A stretch of DNA of 64,000 nt from Acanthornis magna (lineage: Eukaryota; Chordata; Aves; Passeriformes; Acanthizidae): contig JAWUZG010000036.1 of the NCBI GenBank assembly GCA_036785705.1, positions 12,333,501 through 12,397,500 of the forward strand. The letters run 5' to 3'. Each line of letters starts with the position of its first letter. Position 1 is the stretch's first letter. The notes beneath the pieces are model-generated. The model searched no databases, was not told the origin of the DNA, and worked only from the letters and a program-made list of their open reading frames with translations. Shown here piece after piece: positions 35,301 through 49,519 of this stretch. The position numbers and the translations under genes are program-made.

Positions 35301-38300
35301 GACAAAAACAATGATAGACATTATTTTTTCTGTCTTTTTTTTTTTTCAGTGGGTATCTAAAGGAAAGTTCTAACTGTGATTCCCTTAATATCTGCAAAAG
35401 TAATTGCTTCTTAACCCAGGTACCTGGAAATAGCAAAATATATTTTTGCTATTTATTTTTCCCCTTTGGAAGGGTATTGACAGATTTCTGTTGCTAAATT
35501 GGAGGTGTTTCAGTTCAGCAGACTGAAAGTGGGGCATTGTCCCAATCTGTACTTGTAATAAAATGGAACAGTGTAAAACAGATTTTAGCAACTCATGTAA
35601 TAGCTGTAAGTATTGCATTTTGCAAAGCAGTGATTTTGTTGGTACAGTAACACCTCATCGTATTTTGAACAAAGTCTGTAGGGTGATATGAGGACAGATA
35701 AAATAACACTTTATTTCTGCACTGAGGGCCCACAGAACATCTATACATCTATATAAGACTCAAGGAAATTAAAGCCAAGTTTCTGTCCTGAAGGGAATCC
35801 TGGACTAAAATATTAATCTTTGATTTTTATTGTAAATGCATTGGTAGCTAACGATGTTATCTTTTTTTATGGGCTAAATGTTTGTACAGGGATCTTTTAT
35901 TTGAACTAATGGGAATATTGGGAAAAGCATTGCTAAAAAGTCTAGACAGAATTATAATAAATTTGTCTGAACTGTGCTCGCACCTCCTTCACATTCATTT
36001 CCAAGGAATGTGAGGAGCCCTGAGTGTATTGCATAAGCCTTCTCTGAAGCAGTAGGAAGCAATCTCCTTCCGAGTCCATGAGGGCCAAAATCCCGTGACT
36101 GGTTGTAGGCAGCTCCTGCCAGGGCTCAGGAGCTGAGCCTCCTCTTGCCTGGGCTGCGTGTGGCTGGGGTAATGAGAGGTAATGCACCTTGAACACATTT
36201 TGAGGTGACAGCCAGCTGGGAAGGACTGGGGGCACTGGAGAGCTGGGCTGTGCAGGGGCGACTGCCTAGACAGAGGAATGTTTTTTTGCATTACTGTGCT
36301 TTCTGTATTTATTAAGAAATAAACACAACTCCTAGCCTGTGGATTTTTTTTTACCTACCTCTCTGACTGGAAAATGAAACCTATAAATGTCATTTAAGGG
36401 ACCAGTGGCCATGTAGCAACAGTATACAACTCTCAGGTTCCAGTCACTGCTTGAAAGATGACACAATATGATTAGAAATATTTTAGCTCTATGCCTGAAT
36501 AACAAGGAGGAAAGTACATCATACTGGAAGATATTTAGGGAGACAAGTAGTTCATTGTGAATTATTTGCTTGACTTTATATAAGATTTTATTCCCATGTG
36601 GAATTCGGGATCACAGGGTGCAAGGAATCTAATTCTTTCATCTACAGCCAATTTCTGTTACTGGCAAGAGCCAGTGTGACTGAAAGGAAATCGGCACAGC
36701 AAGTTTTGGTAAATAACATGACTTTCCAAAAAGAAAGTCCAGGTGACAGATATGTGGGGTTTGGGGTTTGCTTCTTTTCCTCGTGGAGACCTGTTCAGCA
36801 TGTGGCAGGTGTCTGATTTCTATTTTGCTGTGATGTTTACCTGGACTTGCTGGTAGGACATCCACCTGCCCCTGCTGACAGAGCAATTCCCAAGCAGGGC
36901 TGCTACACTTAGCCACACTCTCTTGGTGAGTTTGTTAACCATGATCATGCTTATGCTTATATGTTGCTTCTAAGCAATTTGGCCATTAAGAAAATTCCTA
37001 GCACGCTCACAGTAATTTATGCAGTTGCATAATATTTCTTATGTACCCAAAGTGATTCATCTTTTTTAAAAAATATAATATTACCTTTTCCAATGAGGGA
37101 AATTATTTTATATCAGCTAAAGTTGGCAGTGTAGAACTACTGGTCTCAAGTCACAGTGTTTTGAAGAAATCCAGAAATTCTTGGCTTTTTTTCAAAGAAA
37201 TATTTGTTTGGACATTTCTTGCCAAGAGTAAAATGACAATGGGTGTTTCTTCTTCCCAATCACACCTCTGCTCTGAGGCCCACAAAGGCTTCACCCTGCC
37301 CAGGAAGATGATTCTCCCACAGTTCTTTTTTATTTGCAGAGCAAATTGTTTAGCAAAAAGCTTCTGCTGTCTGCCCTCATGAGTGAGGGGGAAGTGCCTT
37401 TTTTTTTCTCCCTGTTAAACTGATCTTATCTTGAATTTTGGAGATGAACTTGTGTTTCTGCTGATTTTCCACTAGAGACCTCCATCAGCCCAAATAACCA
37501 GTTGTTTTGTAATTATGATTACTGGGCGTTGCTTGAACAGCTGAGGAGGACATGGCCTTGCCAGTTGGCCTCGGGGAAAAGGCGGAGTCCTAGGTCAAAG
37601 GAAAATGTTTCTGTGAACATTTTTTTTTTCTCAGAGAAATTGAGGTTTATCCAAGCAGGTGTGTTGTGAGAACCTGAAGAGGAAGGAATTTTTATGCCTT
37701 GAAGCAATTGCACAGAGATGGCAAGAATGATATAACCTAAAATCTGTCTACCATTTTCATAATGCACCCATGGAGAACTTGAAAGAAGGCTTCCTTCTTC
37801 TGGAAAAAACAGCCCATGTACATCCAGCCATCTTGTACTGATGAGCTTAAGTGCAAACATATTCAATTCCTGTAAACTGAAGGATCTGGAAATAAGATTC
37901 CCAGTTCACAAGAATCACAGCAATAACGGGGGAGGCTGGCTTCCAGCAGCTGTGGTCAGAGCAGGAGAAGCCTGGACTTCTTGGATTGTTTTGCTGGACT
38001 TCTTGTTTGACTTCAGGGCCAAACTCACTGCTCCCTCTGATGAATAAAACCAGCCAAACCTGCAAGAGCGGTCATGGCTCAGTAAGAATTCTGGTTCAGG
38101 TTTTTGCAAGTGGTTTATCCCTTGAGTTTAAGCTCTTGGTTTCTTGGGTACACACTTGAACAGTAGCCGCAACTTTGTGCCTTTATTTTGGCATGAATCT
38201 CATCCGCCCTATTATCAACACCAACACTTCCTGTGATTGAAATTACTTTTGTGACATTCTCAAAAACACTAGCACTACCTTTAAATGTGTGATAATGAAA

Positions 38301-41300
38301 CAAAACAGCAGATATCTTTAACAATCCTTAATTCTCTTGAGTGAAAGTAGCTAGGAAGCCAAAAGTACCTAAAATACATTAAAATAAATCTATAAAGTTG
38401 TTAATGCTTCACTTCTATAGCAGTTTGAGTCTCAGCTCCTATCCTTGCAAATGCAGCTGCTGCTGGCTTGAAACCATTATTCTCCTGGGAGGATAAAATG
38501 TAGTTAAATCAGCAAACTATAGCTAAACCCGTAGGTTTTGTTCAGTAGGTTTCTGGACAATAAATACTTCTCTTGCTGCAGGTAGACCTTATGGCAAAAT
38601 GAATATTTGTGCTTTTTTATTTTACATGGATTTCTGTCTCATATAGCTTTTTCTGATAATGTTCAATACTATTCTGGGAAAAAAAAACCCAGAACTATAT
38701 TTCCCTGTTTTCAACTGCTTTGGTACAGTACTACTTGTTTTATGCTGAATAGAGGATAAGGGTGAAGACAATCTTTGTATTTATATTTTATGCAGGTCTG
38801 TTGTTTAACCGTGCTTTCTGGTACTGTCTCCATGCTGACAGCCAAATATGTGTTTCAGTGCAGAAAAGGCATGATTCAGTGAGATGCTGGAACAGAGACT
38901 TCTTTAATTTCATGAGCTCATAATACTGTCTGGTATTTAGGCAGCTGTCTATATCGCCTATCAATCAATAATTATTTTCTTAGTGTGCTAGTGAACTTAT
39001 CAGGTAAAGATCACTCTTGCAAAGAGGTGAATAGGAAAAATATTTTTTTGCCTATGGCAACAAGCAACATTATGACAATGTGCTCGAAAGAGCAGTACTG
39101 ATTTTAAGGGAAGGCTCTTTCTAGCAATTTGAAACATCTGGAGCATGATGTCAGACTTTAGCTGGATGTGCTAGGCTTGTACCTAAGTGAAAAAGCAACT
39201 GGTAAAAACCCTATAAAAATACATTTCTAGTTTCATACAGTTCTAGAATGCTATATGATTTATTCTCAGAAGTGTCCACAATCTAGACTGTAAGTAATAA
39301 CAAATGTGAGAAACCAGGCTGTTTTTGTTGAAGTCCACGTTTTTTTTGGCCATGTTTTGCTTTAAAGGAGAGTGGGCTCTTGACCTCTACAATGAGTTTT
39401 CTGAGCGAATGTGTATACATGTTTCCATACAATTTGTTAACTTTGGTTGCTCTCAAATGGGATTCCAAACAAATCTTGCTCAAAGGCTGAGGAAATAATT
39501 TGGTGGGCTCCTTGTCAAGGATCTTTTGCCTTCTCTTGGCAGGAATTAAAACTTCTCTTGAAGCTGTTTTAAACAGTGGGTTTAAACACAGGGAATCCAG
39601 AAAGTCTGTGCCTTTCAGGTAACAAGTAGATATCTCCAATGTTGAGAACTGAGACACATGGTCTAGCACTGCCCAGCTATCACTTCTCCTTGAGTCCTTG
39701 AGTCCTTGAGTGCTACACCTCTAAAGGCCCTGATGCTCACATTGTCTTTCAAGAGTGTCTGCAAGGGACAGAAGAGGCATCAGTCTGCTTTACACTGATT
39801 TTTGTGGGAGCTAGATGTATCAATTGTGTGCCAGGAGAGCTTTATCACCTCTGTGAGGCTGTTGATTACAAACAATGCAACATTCCTCTGGCTTTGGGAG
39901 AGACTCAGACATCAACAGAAAAACAGCAAAGGCATATAGTTGGTGTAAACTTTAAATTGCAAATGAAATTATTCTGAGAGTCTACATCTAATCCTTGGGA
40001 GAGATGAATATTTACCCCATGAATCATCGCAGAATCCTGTACGGAAAGAAAGTCTCACTAACAATGAAACAGGAGTGGTGCCAAGAGCATGGCTGACAAA
40101 AGCCCTCAAAAGTATCAGCTCTTGCTAAAATGCTAACACTTTGAGGATTTACCAAAATATTCATGTGTGACTTTGATGTGGTTGAGATATATTTCTTCTG
40201 AAACAAACACCACTAGCAAGAAGGCAAAGAAGACTCTTACACACCTGAAGTTCTTTCTTCCCCTTATTTTTATGCTATTTTTCATGGAAGTCTCAGAAAA
40301 TTCGTGACTACTAATGGTGCATTGCATAAGGCAGGTGTCAGTATCACGGGCTGTTGGGTTTGGTTGGTTAAGCAGCACACTTCCTATTTCTTGCATTTTG
40401 CTCTCTTATGCGCTCATAGTAGTGACAGAAAACATTTTCTTCAAGTTATTTTGAAATTTGCCATTGAGCTTGTGTTCAGTGATGCAGCTCGTGATAATAA
40501 TAGGAAAAGGGATGTTTACTGTGGGCTATCAGCCTCGTTCATCTTGGCCCAGAAGTCGTACAGGGTGCCAGCACTGCCACCAGTTCACACAGCAGGGCGG
40601 GAAGCCCTGCCCGCCCAAGCAGGTGGGCAGGCAGCCAGGAAGGTGGCCTTTGTCTTAGGGAGAGAGGTTGAGCTGGAAAAATTGCTTAAGCAGGCTGCAT
40701 GTTAAATAGATGTTTTTCTTAGAACTGGCGAATGCACTTAAGTAACCAAGTAATTTCAAAAGCATATGTAAAGCCCGACAGAGCAGTGGAAGTGCTAGCA
40801 GAGGATGTATTGTATGAGATTTAACCCTGCAAAATGTGGCCATATTTTCTGGCAGACCCACTCCTGATGGATATGCAAGTAAAATAAAATCTCGGGCGGT
40901 ACAGTGGTTTTGTTAGTGCACGTGAATTGTGTCACAGCAGCACTGTCATTTTAACATCTGAGATGTCAATGGGTAGACATGCATTTTCATCCCCCAAATA
41001 TGCTTTCTAAACCTTTTCCTTGGGTCAGCTGTTTCCCACAGCTGGGACTCCTGGCTGCTTCTGGAGCTCCTGACTGAGTGAATGCACCTGGGAATTACGA
41101 GCTCTGGGAGAGCTTTGGGCACAACTCTCTCTCTAGAGCGATCCCCAGTCTCGCACCAAGTATGAGAACAGTGTTAAGGGCTAAAGGTTAAAATAATTCC
41201 CTAAAGAACTGGAGACTGCAGAACATTGCTAAGCACCTTCCTTTGTCCTGTCCGTGAATCCGAGCTAAGCATTAGGATTTTCAGATGAGTTACCAAGCAG

Positions 41301-42760
41301 GTGAGGAGAGCAGTCCCTACCGCTGCCGCCTACCCCTCAGGTGTTCAGCTGGGCGCTGGTGCCTAAAGGCTGCAGGGAATGAGCAAGAACCAGCCTAAGC
41401 TGGAGGGCCATCTTGGGAAAAATTAATTAAGCACCTCACCTGAAGGAGATGTATTCTGGCGACTGATTAGTTGTACTTTTGGGGAAATTACTTTTCTAAC
41501 CTATGCTATTAACAGGTGGTATAACCACCTCTAACTTCCCAGTCTTTTCAGACAAGGAAACAGAAATATTATTGATTTGACCTCTCCGAAGACCTCATGT
41601 AGGGTAGACATTTTTGTTGTACTTCAATTATGCATTCCTGCTTCTCTTTTGCTCAGTGACGCTAAGAGTCAAAAAACCTACCCATTTTCTTTAGCTTGCT
41701 TTTTAATGCCTGCTGGTATTCTACTCTGTGGAAAAAAAAAATAAATTCAAAGACCTGGAATTTTAAAAATCAGGTCTCTCTAACCCTCCCTGTGGAAAGT
41801 TCTTAAACTTTTCTCTTTCCTTGTAGATATCTTTTTAGATTCACTTGAATATGACTTTTGTTTTTCAGTCATTGCATGTTTATGGTACTGCTGTAACTTG
41901 ATGGCACATAGAAACCATGCAATGTACTAATCTATTTAAGTACAAAAATATTTTCTGAAAATCATGTTCTTAGGTTATCCCAAACGATCACAATATTCCA
42001 CTCCTTCTAATAAAAGTGACATTTGCTCCAAACGTGACACCTAAATTTCTTTACAATCCAAAATTTTCCACACTGAGCTGTAAATTCTGTTCAGTAATAA
42101 ATGTTTTCTAACATGAAAATTAGATCACCTCTTTGCACAGGTCTTAATGGAAGGCAATACAATATTTTAAATGAAAATGCAAATGATCAGAAGGAGAAAT
42201 ATGGATTCTTTTATCACAGCTTAAGGCTATGTTATAAAAAATGATTACATTCCATCAATCTTTCTATATTTTTCGGCACACTTGTAAAGAATAGGTTTTA
42301 GTAATATGGATTTTTTTAAACATTGAAAAAAGATAGTTTATATTATATAATAGTGTGGACATGCATTATTTTCAAAAAGTGATGTGGCTGCTGATTGAAC
42401 CTGTCAAATTTATTCTTGTCCATGTGTTTGACTTTATATTTTGAGTCATTTTTTAAAATGTGAACTTGAAAGTGTATGTTTTTATCCAGAAGCAAAATGT
42501 ACCATTTACAGAAGAAATTACATAGTGGAAGTGTTAAGTCCATCAAGTGTTTCAACAGCACAAGCAAGAAAAACTTTAAATGATGGGGCAGTCATGTCTA
42601 AGTTGTTTTTTCTTCTAGAAAGAAAGTCCATCTCTATTTTCAGCAGATCTCTGATGTGCTGTGAAATGACAGGTTTCAAGCACTTTCTGTCACAATCATT
42701 GTGACAAAATTTGGTTTCTGATACTAGCTTTTTACTGTGCTGCGGTGTTTTTCCTTTCAG
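32360..42760. other. AT-rich non-coding sequence, no gene recognised
   Basis: About 10.4 kb. It contains an 8-bp triplet repeat at 39688-39711. A small GC-rich patch lies at 40550-40660 with a short self-complementary segment: GGGCGGG and CCCGCCC about 8 bases apart. A 133-codon plus-strand frame at 40304-40705 and a 128-codon minus-strand frame at 39283-39669 show no known domain. Confidence 0.55.
39688..39711. repeat. (CCTTGAGT)3 octanucleotide repeat
   Basis: Three perfect head-to-tail copies of CCTTGAGT. Confidence 0.92.
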
Positions 42761-42922
42761 GCTAAAACTCTGAGAAATAACTGTGTAGAACCTCTATTAC
42801 AAAAAAAATACCACTTTCATATGCAGGAGTTTCTGGAAGAAACACACAGCCTCTTTATTAATTTGCTGCCAGAAGATATCCCAAAATTGTCACTTTCCTT
42901 TGGACAAGTGGGAATCAGAAAG
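42761..42922 (+). other. Possible coding exon, unidentified
   Basis: A typical acceptor (GTTTTTCCTTTCAG) ends at 42760 and is followed by an open, protein-like segment in phase 0. Predicted residues include KTLRNNCVEPLLQKKYHF and EETHSLFINLLPEDIPKL, with a balanced composition unlike nearby chance frames. Two in-phase donors are available: AA then GTGGGA at 42908 (49 codons) and AAG then GTCTTA at 42923 (54 codons). Neither is a strong consensus. I do not recognise the protein, and no companion exon was identified, although a further acceptor-like TTTTGCAG occurs near 43568. It could be an exon of a gene extending outside the window, a decayed exon, or chance. Confidence 0.27.
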
Positions 42923-44809
42923 GTCTTAAACATACTTTTGCTTAATTTCACCATTTGAATACTTATTTTCACCAGAATAAATGAAAAGGTAGAATGAAAT
43001 GAGGAATGTTACTAACTCACTTATTTAGCATTTTAAATTATTTTTTAAAATTGTAACAGTTAAAAGAACTAGTCTAGATCTACCCTGAAATATTGGGTTA
43101 TTTCCAAACTTCCTAACAAACAAATACTCTAAAGCATTGTGAATTTTCTGCACTGAGTTTGAACTCAATATGACAGGATTTTTTCCTCTGCTTTTCCCTA
43201 TATCAACACCTGAAGATTTTCTGACAACTCAGATATTAATTTTTGATTAATTAAAAATTTTTCACTATTCTCATGAGGAAATTTGCTGAAGTCGTTCCAA
43301 AAGACTCACTGAAAGTATCCATTTTGTGCATGACAGCACATTTAGGGTCAGTAATATCATTACCTCAGTGTCTTAACTGAGGCTTCTATCAGTGTGGTAA
43401 CTACTGACAATTTATCTGAGGATACCCTGGTATAGATTTTGTGCATTTGTCTTACTCCAGTGCTACCTCTGTATGTCTGGAGTCTTTCAGAGTTGTAACA
43501 GATTATTTCCCTGGGAGAAGCTCACTGCTATTATTTAGAGTGAAGAGCATCTTTCCTTGTTTTGCAGCTGTCTGCAGGAACCTGGTGTGACATGGATTTT
43601 GGAAAAAAAAGTACATTATAAGATCAAGGTTTTTTGGTTTTATTCCTTATCTTTCATAAAAAAAACTACCATGGAGCACAAAAAAACACTTTTAGAAACC
43701 TTGGAGCAACCATAAGGGATACTGACCAATTTTGCTTTAACTCTCTGTCTCCATTATGGCTGGCACTTGAGCTATCTATGGCTCAAGAACTTGCTTGGTA
43801 TTGCTTTTGATAAATGTGTTAAGAATAAAAATCCAAGACTCACTGAATTGAAGTTTGCTCCTTCACTTCACTTAGGCATTTCCAGTGGTTTATAAATGTC
43901 CAGAGAGGAATTCAGATAGAAAACCCCTGCCAGTCTAAGAGCACCATGTGAGTTCAGCCATGAAAGTGTCTCTTTTCCAGCTCCCACACCCTCAGGAAGA
44001 GTGCACCTTGAGTTTGCAGAAATGCTGGCTTTTGGACTGGGGACTCCTCCCATGCTCCTGAGCACTGCACAAAGCAGAGCTTTCAGCCCCAAGAGCAGCC
44101 TGGTGGCACTCAGGTGTCTGAGGCTGCAGGTGTCAGCACAGGGCTCCCCTCTGTGCATCCATCACAGACAGGAAACAGTGGTGGCTCAGGACTGCATGAC
44201 CTGAGTGACTCTATCCACAGAGGCTCTGGAATACCCTTTTGCTTGTATAACATGTGTAAAAGAAGAAGAAGATTAAGGAATTTTGGTATATTCAGGTGGT
44301 GTACATATGTTCCTACAGACACGTGCACAGCAGAATGTGTAGTGCAGGAGAAACGGCACAGTCTACAGACTGCATCATCCTGCAGGTGTGGTGTGACCAA
44401 TAATTGTTCTGCAGCCCTGACATGAGCAGACAGCCCTCCCAGAGCCTGGTGGGAGGCCTGATTAGTGTCTGAGAGCCTCAGAACATAAACACGGGAAGTC
44501 ACAGAACTCACAGAAATGTGTTACTAGTTTCATTGCTAAATTTCCCAGCATTGGTCTCTAATGTGTTTTTGAACGTGGAAGACCAGCTGCCTAGGTGATG
44601 ATGGAAGAGGTAAATGATAAAAACTGCCATGGCTGGTAATTTGCGCATCGTGTGGTACTGTACATAAGAGTTGGATTTCAGGCTTTGCTATTCTCAGAGC
44701 ATCTAGGATACCAAAGATATTGATGGTGCACATGAGCTGGAAGGCCTTTTGGAAGGGCCTGCCAAAATTATTTCATGGGTGATGAAGGTCACAAAGGCAG
44801 ATTGATGGA

Positions 44810-44828
44810 TGTGGGGCAACACCCCACA
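44810..44828. other. Short perfect inverted repeat
   Basis: TGTGGGG and CCCCACA form a 7-bp stem around the 5-base loop CAACA. No function is implied. Confidence 0.5.
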
Positions 44829-46421
44829 GGGTTCTTCTAGAATAAGACACTTCTGCCTGGACAAGACAGAATTTTATTGTCACCAGACAATTTAGCTGCC
44901 AAATTTTATACATGTCTTTTGTCATTTAGGGACTGTCCTCCCTTTCCTCTGCTTCTGAAGCTAAAGCCAGCCAGAAAGATTCACTCTCAGCAGTAGAGTG
45001 GGGCTGGTGATGGGGTGTGTCCTGCAGATTAAAGGCTGAGGAGACGCTGCTGCCATCCTGTGCAGCAGGACCTGGACCATACCTGACTTTTGCAAATGGA
45101 GATCAGCCCTAAACCTATCTCGCTCATATTTAAGGGAGGGCAGGGAAGCTACTGCTAAGTGTGTGTTCCCATTTGTTTTACCTGTGGCTATTCCCATGAT
45201 GTTTGCCAGACGGTGATCATGGTGAGCTGCGGATTGGGAGGAATGCTACAACATGGGACCTCAGCTTGCTACAGATCTTGGAATTACCTGTTGCTAATGC
45301 TACCTGACATATTTTGTTCCTCATGAGTTGTACAGATTGTGCCGCATAAAGTTTTGAAGTTTCTTCTGAATTAAACATTGATTTATACATAGCTTTCTTT
45401 ACTTCTTAGCTTGAGATGGTAGATGGTTGATGATTTCTGTTATAAGCATTTCAATAAAATCTTTCTGTGTGTTGGCATTTCCCCTTCATTACAGCTGGGC
45501 TGGCAGTCATAAGATTTTTATTCAGCACAGAACATTATAAAATTGCAAATCTCTACAATGTAAAAGTTAACATTCTCATGGTCAGAGCTGCCAAGTGCTA
45601 GCAATAAGTGGGAGTTTTGGTCACTTTTATAATTCAGAACAGTGTGGGAACAAATATCAGCATGCACATGAAAAGTAGATGCATTTGTAAAAGGTTTTTT
45701 GAGTGTTAGCTGCAGTTTGGAAGACAGCAGAAGGCATAAGGCAGTACCAGTGACGGAGACCTGCAACTTGTATTCTCCTGTCTGACCTTTTTTCTGCCTC
45801 TGCCTGTGCAGGCAGCAGCATATGGGAGGGGAAGAATTTGCCTCGACCCTTCGAATTTCAGAGCTGTTTGCAGCCCATCACTTCCATGTCTTTGTCTACA
45901 GGTTGTTCTCACTTCCACTGCAAATGGAAAAGAAGGAAAGTGGAGATCCTGTACCTTTGACTAAATATTTCGAGAGAGAATTGTGAGATAAAAGCACATA
46001 CAGACTCACCCTGAACACTGTGCAGTGCTGTGACTGTAATAGAAGTCTGGAGCCGACCATGTGGAAAATGTGGAATAAATATAGAACAGCTGCAAGGCAG
46101 GGAAGTGTTCTGTCTTGAGAGGAGATACAGGACAGAAAGAAATGCATGTTTAATCTAAGTAGGAGTTACTGATGAGATCAGATGAATATTGCATGCTCTT
46201 GATTATCATAAGGCTGTCTTTTGGCTAATTCATTAATAGCTCTGAAAGAGACTTATAAGAAACTGAGTTGAAATATTTTAACATTTGAAAATTTCCATGT
46301 ATTTCTTTGCTTTTACTCTATCAAAGGTTTTTGGCAATTTTTATCTACCCAGGGAATATTCTTTCAACAATGTCTCATCCTTGACAGTAAAAATTAGATT
46401 CTGTATTTTTTCTGTCATTTT

Positions 46422-46484
46422 CACAAAAAAAAAAAAAACCAAAAAAAAAACCCAAAAAAAACAAACCCAAAACAAAAAAAAAAA
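46422..46484. repeat. A-rich, A/C-only low-complexity tract
   Basis: Sixty-three bases made only of A and C, mostly runs of 8-14 A broken by C, CC or CCC. No retroposed body was recognised upstream. Confidence 0.9.
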
Positions 46485-49161
46485 GGTCTTGGTGTTACTA
46501 ACAATATATTCAAAGCAAGAGACAACTTTCATTTCCTGAAAGGGAAATCTGAATCTTGGAAAAGAATACACTCAAGTTTTATTTTGCTCCAAACAGGTTT
46601 TTTTCTCCCCATCAGCTTAATTATTTGCACAAAAAAAGTTTTATAGACATCACACTGGCCTTTTCCAGCAAGCTTTCTGATACAGTGCCTGAATGGACAT
46701 ACCTCTTTGTTAAGAGAGTGCTTAAAGCCTGCTCCCTCTGCATTTCTTATTGAATGTGGAAAGCACTGCTCTGGCAGAAAGCCACAGAGAGGTGTTTTGG
46801 CATTGGGAAGAGAACATGAAGATGAACTATTCCCCTCAGTCTCCTACACCGCTGCAATCCCCATGATTATTCATTAACAGAAGGACTCTGTTGAATACAA
46901 ATCCACATGCTGGTCCTTCCAATGTTTATAAAGGCATTAAATGAAAATAATATAAAAAATGAAACTCTTGATTTCATCAAACCATGGGTGCCCAAAGGTA
47001 TTTTTTTCTACCCCTAGACACCTTGCAACACCCAAAATTCTGGTGCAGTACTGGAAATATGACATATGCTATTGATTTCAGTTAGCATGGATGGGTACTT
47101 TAATATAAAAATCCTTGGGTCAATATTTAACCAACAATAGCTTTGAGAATCTGATTTCAGCAGGGCTATATTTAAATATTTCTTTACAGTCACAAAGGAG
47201 ATTAGAAATACCTATTCAAATGTTGATATGGGGAGGTATAAGTAGTATATAGTGCATTTAAGCTGGTATGAAGAGGGAAAATAGAAAAAGAACAAAAGAT
47301 CTATTGCAGGCAGCAGAAAGAAGAGGCCTGAAGGAAAATCTAAGAGGATGTCATAAGCTTCTTTAAAGGACAACTGAAAAACAGGCTTTTAGGGGAAATA
47401 GTAAATGAAATGCCTGGCAATGCTGCAGTGAAGGTAATCTCTTTTTTTTCCTTGGTTTAACAACAATAGAAGAGAGGACAGCAAAATTTTACCAGTGTTC
47501 TTAAAAAAGCTTTTGTCCCGTCTGGTCTTGAGTGGCAGAGAAAAAGGATGATGCCAACAGATGGGTCAGTGGGAGACCCTGCCCGTACCAGCAGCACCCA
47601 GCACCCTCACCCATTTTGGTGTTTCCCAGCAGTGCCTGGTTTATGCAGATGTGTCCAGATGTGTGGATGAGCTCCAGAAGAGGGAACCTGGGAGTGGGCT
47701 GTCCCCTCAGGAATTGCTGAAACTCTCTCACAACTTCTCCAGATCTTGGTGTGCCAGATGATCAAATACTTTTTGGTGGAACAAGAGTCAGTGGGACATT
47801 TTAGGAAGAAGAAGTGTTTCAGGTTCAGAGAAATGCATCTGTCTGAAGGGTAACCCGGAGGTTACCAGCAGGTAAGAGGTAAGCAGCTCTTACAGCAAGG
47901 AGTCTGCACATGTGACGTATTTCTTGAGTTACAGCTTGTAACATAATATAATGTTATATAAAACTAAAATGAAAACCAGTCTATATCATTATTTTCTGTC
48001 ATCTGGAAAAAGTCTTCAAAATAGTGCAATTTTTAACAGCTTTCTTCTTGCTTCATAGTGCAGACTCCCTAGAGTTGTGGTCCTGCAATACATTCTAAGA
48101 GTGATTTTTACTGTCCACTAGCATTCCAGCACTTTCAAAAAGCTGTCTAGGAAAGTACGAAATTCTGAAAACCTCTGCATTTCAACTTGCTAAGTGTAAT
48201 TGCTTAATTAGTGGAGAAACTGTCTGAGCTGATGTGAGTCAAGTGTTTCTCAATGATCCGTCTTTGCTGGTGGTGTAGGACTGAATATTTAGAAGGAAAT
48301 TTCTAAATAGGTGTGTGTATTTCTACCTTCACCACTTTGGTACAGAGAGAGCTTATTGTACTCAAACCAACAGTTTGTTGTGGAGCCCCTTGATGAACTC
48401 AGCATGCTCCATACTTGCTCCAAGTATGTTTGAAGGAAACAACTTTCATAACCACATTCAGCCCTTGTTTTTACTTTCTCAAGTCCTCTGAAGTTTTTAC
48501 ACAGTATGTGATTATGAGACATAAATTAGACTTCAGTTTGATAAAATAATGAGCAAACTTCAAAATTTGAGAAGTTAAGTTCCAGCAAGTGTTGAAAATC
48601 CAAAGGTTTGCTTAGATCTTCTCGGAGCTGTCCTGGAGTTGAATGGGAAATATCCAACAGCCTACTTTCTTTTCCTCCTGAGATTTTATACATGCTCTCT
48701 TCTCAGCTGCTCAGGGAACAGAAAGTGCTGAAATACTCAGGAAAAAAAAACCCCAAACTTCAAAGTACTGAATCTGATTCTTTTAAATCTCAGAAAAAGT
48801 TATTGGCTTTCAAGTGGTCATTTGAATCTGTGTATCTGACCCTAATAAATATGCTGCACAGCTGCCTTTGTGTTATTTCTGGAAGACTTACTCTTTTCAA
48901 CATGAAGACATCTAAGAGGAGAAATTGTAATTTTTATGGGTGATAAATGGGGTTTGCTTTGCTAATATTTTCCAGAATTCTTTGCCTTTTGGTGATATTA
49001 CTATAGCAGAGTAATGGCTCTGGACAGGTATCTCAGTGCCGTGCTGAGGGCATCCACAGCCTAGGATCTCCAGCCCAGCCCTGTTATAATGCAGGTGTGA
49101 GTGCTCACTGATCCCAGCTGCTCTCAAATTAATGTTGGAATCCTCTTGACCCATAGTAGAC

Positions 49162-49257
49162 TTGCCTTGTTGCCTTATTGCCTTATTGCCTTATTGCCTT
49201 ATTGCCTTATTGCCTTATTGCCTTATTGCCTTATTGCCTTATTGCCTTATTGCCTTG
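49162..49257. repeat. (TTGCCTTA)12 octanucleotide minisatellite
   Basis: Twelve units of eight bases in exact phase. Ten central units are perfect TTGCCTTA, while the first and the last are both TTGCCTTG. Because eight is not a multiple of three, the array reads as a repeated LPYCLIAL-type peptide in each frame. These open frames (49101-49372) are artefacts. Confidence 0.97.
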
Positions 49258-49519
49258 CCCACAGCTCCCAGCTCACCTTCGCTCAAGAGACAACCAGGGA
49301 AATCTGTGGAGCTTTGTGGGAACATTGAGCTCTGCTGCTAACCTTCCTGCGGTGTTTTCTTGGGTGAGGTAAACTAAATTTAAGGACCATCAAAGTCAAC
49401 AAATATTACCAAGGTTTCTTTCAGCTTTTCAAGTGAAACACCTTGTTTTATCTTTTAGGTAATCAGTCTCAGTGGAGTCCCTGATTTCCTTGACATATGA
49501 ATATTTTAATTTTAAATCT

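Larger units (their letters stand above)
42923..49161. other. AT-rich non-coding sequence
   Basis: About 6.2 kb without a recognised gene or transposon. It holds an A/C-only low-complexity stretch at 46422-46484 and a short perfect hairpin at 44810-44828. Confidence 0.6.

Noticed and set aside
40590..40625. GGGCGGG/CCCGCCC hairpin as a possible CpG-island promoter
   Set aside because: The patch is too short and too CpG-poor, and no transcript-like structure follows.
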